Shown in pieces: positions 60,931 through 64,000 of a stretch of DNA of 64,000 bases; the stretch's first letter is position 1, and the number at the start of each line of letters is the position of its first letter. The notes beneath the pieces were generated by a model that ran no database searches, was not told the DNA's origin, and was given only the letters and a program-made list of their open reading frames with translations. A program made the translations under genes and the position numbers. Origin of the DNA: an uncultured Prevotella sp. (lineage in GTDB: Bacteria; Bacteroidota; Bacteroidia; Bacteroidales; Bacteroidaceae); contig CAKQSF010000009.1 of assembly GCA_934272845.1 (NCBI GenBank), positions 1 through 64,000 on the forward strand, read 5' to 3'.

Positions 60931-61365
60931 ATGTTAGGCAAAATAATAGAATTACCAAAGATAACAGACCCACGAGGCAACCTAACTTTTTGCGAGGAGT
61001 GCAGTGACATCCCGTTTGAAGTAAAGCGAGTCTACTGGATTTACGATGTTCCAGGAGGCGGCAGTCGCGGTGGTCACGCCCATAAAGCATTGCAACAGTT
61101 CCTCGTTGCCACCAGTGGCTCATTTCATGTTACATTAGACAACGGCAAGGAGAAAAAGACTTTTATGCTCAACCACCCTTGGGAAGGACTACTGATATAC
61201 CCTGGCGTATGGCGAACATTAGATGATTTCTCCTCTGGGTCGGTATGTATGGTATTGGCATCAGAACACTATGACGAGGCAGACTATATACGCAACTACA
61301 AGGAATTCCGCAAAATGATACGTGAAGGTAAACTTAACGAAGCATCGCCTTCTAATCTCTCTTAG
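60931..61365 (+). CDS. FdtA/WxcM-like sugar 3,4-ketoisomerase
   Basis: The 144-residue cupin has the marks of the FdtA/WxcM-like family: ITDPRGNLTFCEE near residue 11, VKRVYWIYDVPGG near 31, RGGHAHKALQQFLVATSG near 46 (catalytic histidines) and WEGLLIYPGVWRTLDDFS near 83. These enzymes move the keto group of dTDP-4-keto-6-deoxyglucose from C4 to C3, on the way to 3-amino-3,6-dideoxy sugars of surface glycans. It starts the polysaccharide cluster and is 13 bp from the flippase gene. No aminotransferase is visible before the window end. Confidence 0.88.
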   Translation: MLGKIIELPKITDPRGNLTFCEECSDIPFEVKRVYWIYDVPGGGSRGGHAHKALQQFLVATSGSFHVTLDNGKEKKTFMLNHPWEGLLIYPGVWRTLDDFSSGSVCMVLASEHYDEADYIRNYKEFRKMIREGKLNEASPSNLS

Positions 61366-61378
61366 TACAATAGAACTC

Positions 61379-62839
61379 ATGCGAGACAACAAATACAACG
61401 TAATTCTGAAGGCTACAAGCCTCTTTGGTAGCGTACAGGGACTCAATATATTGCTCAATATCATACGTACTAAGATAGTAGCGATACTTCTTGGCGCTGA
61501 AGGTGTGGGCCTTAACTCTATCTATAACGAGACTCGCGAACTGCTACACAGCACCTCTAACCTCGGACTTGATATGAGCGGAGTGCGTGATATATCTAAG
61601 GCTTATGAGGAATTGGATGAATGTAAGGATGCATCAAAATATAATTCTCTACGTCAGGACATCTCTGTCAACGTGGCGTTGCTACGCTCTTGGGCACTAT
61701 TATTGGCATTATTCGGCACTTTGTTGTGCCTAATATTCGCCGCACCACTGTCTCTTTTCACATTCAGCGACTATGACCACACGTTGGGTTACGCCATACT
61801 TTCACCAGCAGTAGGCTTCAGCACCATCACGTGTGCAGAACTTGCTGTACTGAAAGGGCTCCGTCGCCTGCGTTGGTTAGCCACGGTTTCGGTGCTAAAT
61901 GTGGTTGCAGGACTTGTGATTACGTTACCCATCTATTATGTTTGGGGCATAAAAGGCGTATTACCAGCACTCGTTGCATTGTCTTTCGCATGCATGTTAC
62001 TCACCTATGCCTATAGCAGCAGGGCAGAAAAGGTACGTTTTTCTTTTGCTAAAGAAGACTTAAAGCATGGCAGACAGATGCTGACCGTAGGGCTAAACTT
62101 CGTTGTTTGCAACATTATCGCCCACATTGCGTTGCTCGGCATACAGGCATGGCTTAACAATCACGCCTCACTTCAAGTTGTAGGTCTATATAACGCAGGT
62201 TACTCCATGACCATGACATACGCTGGGATGGTGTTCGCTGCAATGGATACAGATTACTTCCCACGCCTTTCTGGCATCATAAACGACCATGAAGCACGCA
62301 CAGAGACAGTGCTGAAGCAACTTGATGTCACGCTAATCCTCATCACTCCGCTTCTCGCAGCCGTCATTGTTGCACTGCCGTTGATAGTACCACTGTTGTT
62401 AAGTCATGAGTTTGAGAGCATAATCCCTATGACACAGATAACCGCTGTGGGACTACTCTTCAGGGCGATATACCTCCCTAACGCCTATATTCCTTTGGCA
62501 TCAGGCGATAATAAGACCTTCCTTTGGATAAATATCATTGGTGCTCTCGACATACTCTTGGTCATTGTGGGCTATTACTACTATGGCCTTACAGGCATGG
62601 GCGTGGCACTTACGGTACAGAACGGTATTGACATGGCGATTGTTTTAGGTGTTTCAAGGTGGAAATATTCTGTCGTTTTCTCTCGCAACAGAATATTGTC
62701 AATGGGTATCTTTACCGCATTACTGTTCGCCACATACGCCTGTTGTCACATCTTCGAGGGTTGGTTATATTGGGTTGTCGGCATAGGTCTGACGCTCATC
62801 ACCACCTTTTATTCCCTTAACCGATACAGAAAAGCATGA
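61379..62839 (+). CDS. Wzx-like polysaccharide flippase
   Basis: A 486-residue membrane protein with about 12-14 helices of the MATE/MOP superfamily, close to O-antigen and capsule translocases that flip lipid-linked sugar units across the inner membrane. Typical features are the start KATSLFGSVQGLNILLNIIRTK and the mid-region motifs YAGMVFAAMDTDYFPRL and RAIYLPNAYIPLA. The ATG at 61379 is preferred over a GTG at 61322, which lies inside the previous gene. The stop overlaps the next start by 4 bp (ATGA). Confidence 0.88.
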   Translation: MRDNKYNVILKATSLFGSVQGLNILLNIIRTKIVAILLGAEGVGLNSIYNETRELLHSTSNLGLDMSGVRDISKAYEELDECKDASKYNSLRQDISVNVALLRSWALLLALFGTLLCLIFAAPLSLFTFSDYDHTLGYAILSPAVGFSTITCAELAVLKGLRRLRWLATVSVLNVVAGLVITLPIYYVWGIKGVLPALVALSFACMLLTYAYSSRAEKVRFSFAKEDLKHGRQMLTVGLNFVVCNIIAHIALLGIQAWLNNHASLQVVGLYNAGYSMTMTYAGMVFAAMDTDYFPRLSGIINDHEARTETVLKQLDVTLILITPLLAAVIVALPLIVPLLLSHEFESIIPMTQITAVGLLFRAIYLPNAYIPLASGDNKTFLWINIIGALDILLVIVGYYYYGLTGMGVALTVQNGIDMAIVLGVSRWKYSVVFSRNRILSMGIFTALLFATYACCHIFEGWLYWVVGIGLTLITTFYSLNRYRKA

Positions 62840-64000
62840 AGCAGAAACGTATTATGATTCTTGGAGGCAACAGTGTGCAGGCTGAAGCCACCCTGACTGC
62901 TAAAGGTCTCGGTTACTATACCATCAGTACTGACCTCCACAAGGATAATCCTGGTCATGCCATCGCTGACGAATACCGCCCCATTGACATCATTGACCGT
63001 GAGGCGGTGCTGTATGAAGCACGCAAACTAAGCATTGACGGTATCATTCCTTACACCTCAGACGTGCTTGCCCCAGTGGCTGCTTACGTAACGGAAGCAA
63101 TGTCATTGCCAGGCAATCCATATCATACCGTGGAGATAATGACGCATAAAAACCTCTTTCGTCAGTTTCTCCTTGACCATGGTTTCCCCACTCCTAAGGG
63201 CAAAGGGTTTAGCGACATGGACGAGGCAATAGAGTTTTTCCACACTCTTGGCGGCACGGCAATGATGAAACCTGTAGACTCTGCAGGCAGCAAAGGGGCG
63301 TTTAAGGTAGTAAATGACGATGATATAAGGATGCATTGGCAGGAGTCTTTGGATTATTCCGCTGAAGGAATGATTATCATTGAGCAGTTCATTGAGCGCA
63401 AGGAGTTGCAACAAGACGGCGACATCTTCGTTATAAATGGACGCGTTGCCTTCTGGGGAGTGGGCGACCAGCACAAAGACCCCATTGCACCATACGTGCC
63501 AGCGGTGCTTACCTTCCCCTCTATGTTGCGTAAAGAATACGTTGAAAAAGCGCAAAATATGGTGCAGGAGATTATCACCGCACTGGGCTACAGGCAAGGA
63601 CCGTGCAACGTAGAATACATGGTTGGCACTGACGGTGAGGTTTATATCATGGAGATAGGGCCTCGCAACGGTGGCAATCTCATAGGTTTCGCACTGCAAG
63701 AGGTGACGGGCGTTGACCTTACCGCATTGACGGTGCAGGCTGCCTTGGGCGAACCCGTAACCGTGCCAGCATGGAATTACACTGGATATGCGGCTGCCGT
63801 AGTGCTTCATGCACAACATGACGGCACGCTAAAAGGTGTTAATGTTCCAGAGAAATACAAGGAAAATCTCTGCCACACGTTCATGTTCCGCAACATTGGC
63901 GATAGGGTTCAGCGTTTTCATAATGGTGGCGACACTATCGGCAGCATGACGTTCCGCTTCGACACATACGATGAAATGGACTATTTTGTTAATAATATAG
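62836..64000 (+). CDS. ATP-grasp enzyme, cut by the window end
   Basis: The frame starts at ATG 62836, overlapping the flippase stop, and is open through the last base (388 codons and one base). The start MKQKRIMILGGNSVQ is a PurT/carbamoyl-phosphate-synthase-like N-terminal strand. VEIMTHKNLFRQFLLDHGFPTPKG is the ATP-grasp entry, AMMKPVDSAGSKGAF the ATP-binding loop, and EYMVGTDGEVYIMEIGPRNGGN the metal site. The family ligates a carboxylate to an amine or other nucleophile. In a surface glycan cluster it may attach an amino acid to a sugar, but the substrate is unknown. The C-terminus is outside the window. Confidence 0.82.
   Translation, partial: MKQKRIMILGGNSVQAEATLTAKGLGYYTISTDLHKDNPGHAIADEYRPIDIIDREAVLYEARKLSIDGIIPYTSDVLAPVAAYVTEAMSLPGNPYHTVEIMTHKNLFRQFLLDHGFPTPKGKGFSDMDEAIEFFHTLGGTAMMKPVDSAGSKGAFKVVNDDDIRMHWQESLDYSAEGMIIIEQFIERKELQQDGDIFVINGRVAFWGVGDQHKDPIAPYVPAVLTFPSMLRKEYVEKAQNMVQEIITALGYRQGPCNVEYMVGTDGEVYIMEIGPRNGGNLIGFALQEVTGVDLTALTVQAALGEPVTVPAWNYTGYAAAVVLHAQHDGTLKGVNVPEKYKENLCHTFMFRNIGDRVQRFHNGGDTIGSMTFRFDTYDEMDYFVNNI

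Noticed and set aside
63103..63819. A 238-codon frame antisense to the ATP-grasp gene
   Set aside because: The plus-strand frame has clear ATP-grasp motifs and couples to the flippase; the antisense product has no recognisable features.
1..64000. tRNA, rRNA, prophage or insertion sequence with transposase
   Set aside because: No cloverleaf, rRNA-like block, phage gene or transposase motif was recognised on either strand by reading; a tRNA scan was not possible.

Overview
The window looks like a chromosomal segment of a Prevotella-like member of the Bacteroidota. The main signs are a complete type IX secretion core operon (PorP-GldK-GldL-GldM-GldN), many TAnnTTTG -7 promoter boxes with A-rich leaders instead of Shine-Dalgarno sites, fimbrillin-type lipoproteins, pectin-directed CAZymes, and a folE/queE/queD cluster. 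No rRNA, tRNA, transposase, phage gene or CRISPR array was recognised. Genes are ordinary chromosomal ones, but the gaps between them are unusually rich in non-coding repeats.

Layout. 1-713: nested palindromic repeats. 714-2209 (-): queD-queE-folE, early pterin/7-deazaguanine steps. 2380-6797 (+): a duplicated DUF1599-type protein, an open frame joining a DoxX/MauE-like membrane protein to triosephosphate isomerase, a SPOR protein and exonuclease III. 7130-14778: pectin and sugar use (PL11 rhamnogalacturonan lyase, two paralogous hexuronate-type MFS transporters, a PfkB sugar kinase). 14996-16132 (-): a major OmpA protein. 16561-21367 (+): YfhO membrane protein, GH140-like glycosidase, FabG. 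21944-28756 (+): type IX secretion and a beta-barrel protein. 28888-31505: Crp/Fnr regulator divergent from hybrid cluster protein Hcp. 31874-37030 (-): Fur-family regulator and five glycosyltransferases. 37158-41411 (-): two fimbrillin-like lipoproteins, one fused to an N-terminal-nucleophile amidase, and a seven-helix membrane AraC regulator. 42520-49254 (+): RND efflux pump and a divergent LpxA homologue. 49726-58286: housekeeping (NnrDE, Hpt, Adk, HAD phosphatase) and envelope proteins (M23 peptidase, two lipoproteins). 58355-60841: SprT-like protease, EamA transporter, a Lys/Ala-rich lipoprotein. 60931-64000 (+): start of a surface polysaccharide cluster (FdtA-like isomerase, Wzx-like flippase, ATP-grasp ligase cut by the window end).

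The best candidate for an undescribed system is 37158-41411. A membrane-embedded AraC-type regulator lies next to three copies of a 19-bp motif, upstream of a promoter for a lipoprotein in which a fimbrillin-like domain precedes a Gly-Cys Ntn-hydrolase active site, so the fimbrillin part could be an autocleaved propeptide. The second striking pattern is in repeats. Three unrelated tandem arrays all have a 44-bp period and all lie in convergent gaps, and two more arrays have a 22-bp period. There are also a three-copy MITE-like family and several palindromic families. All coordinates and motifs were read by eye; family assignments rest on recognised motifs, not on searches.
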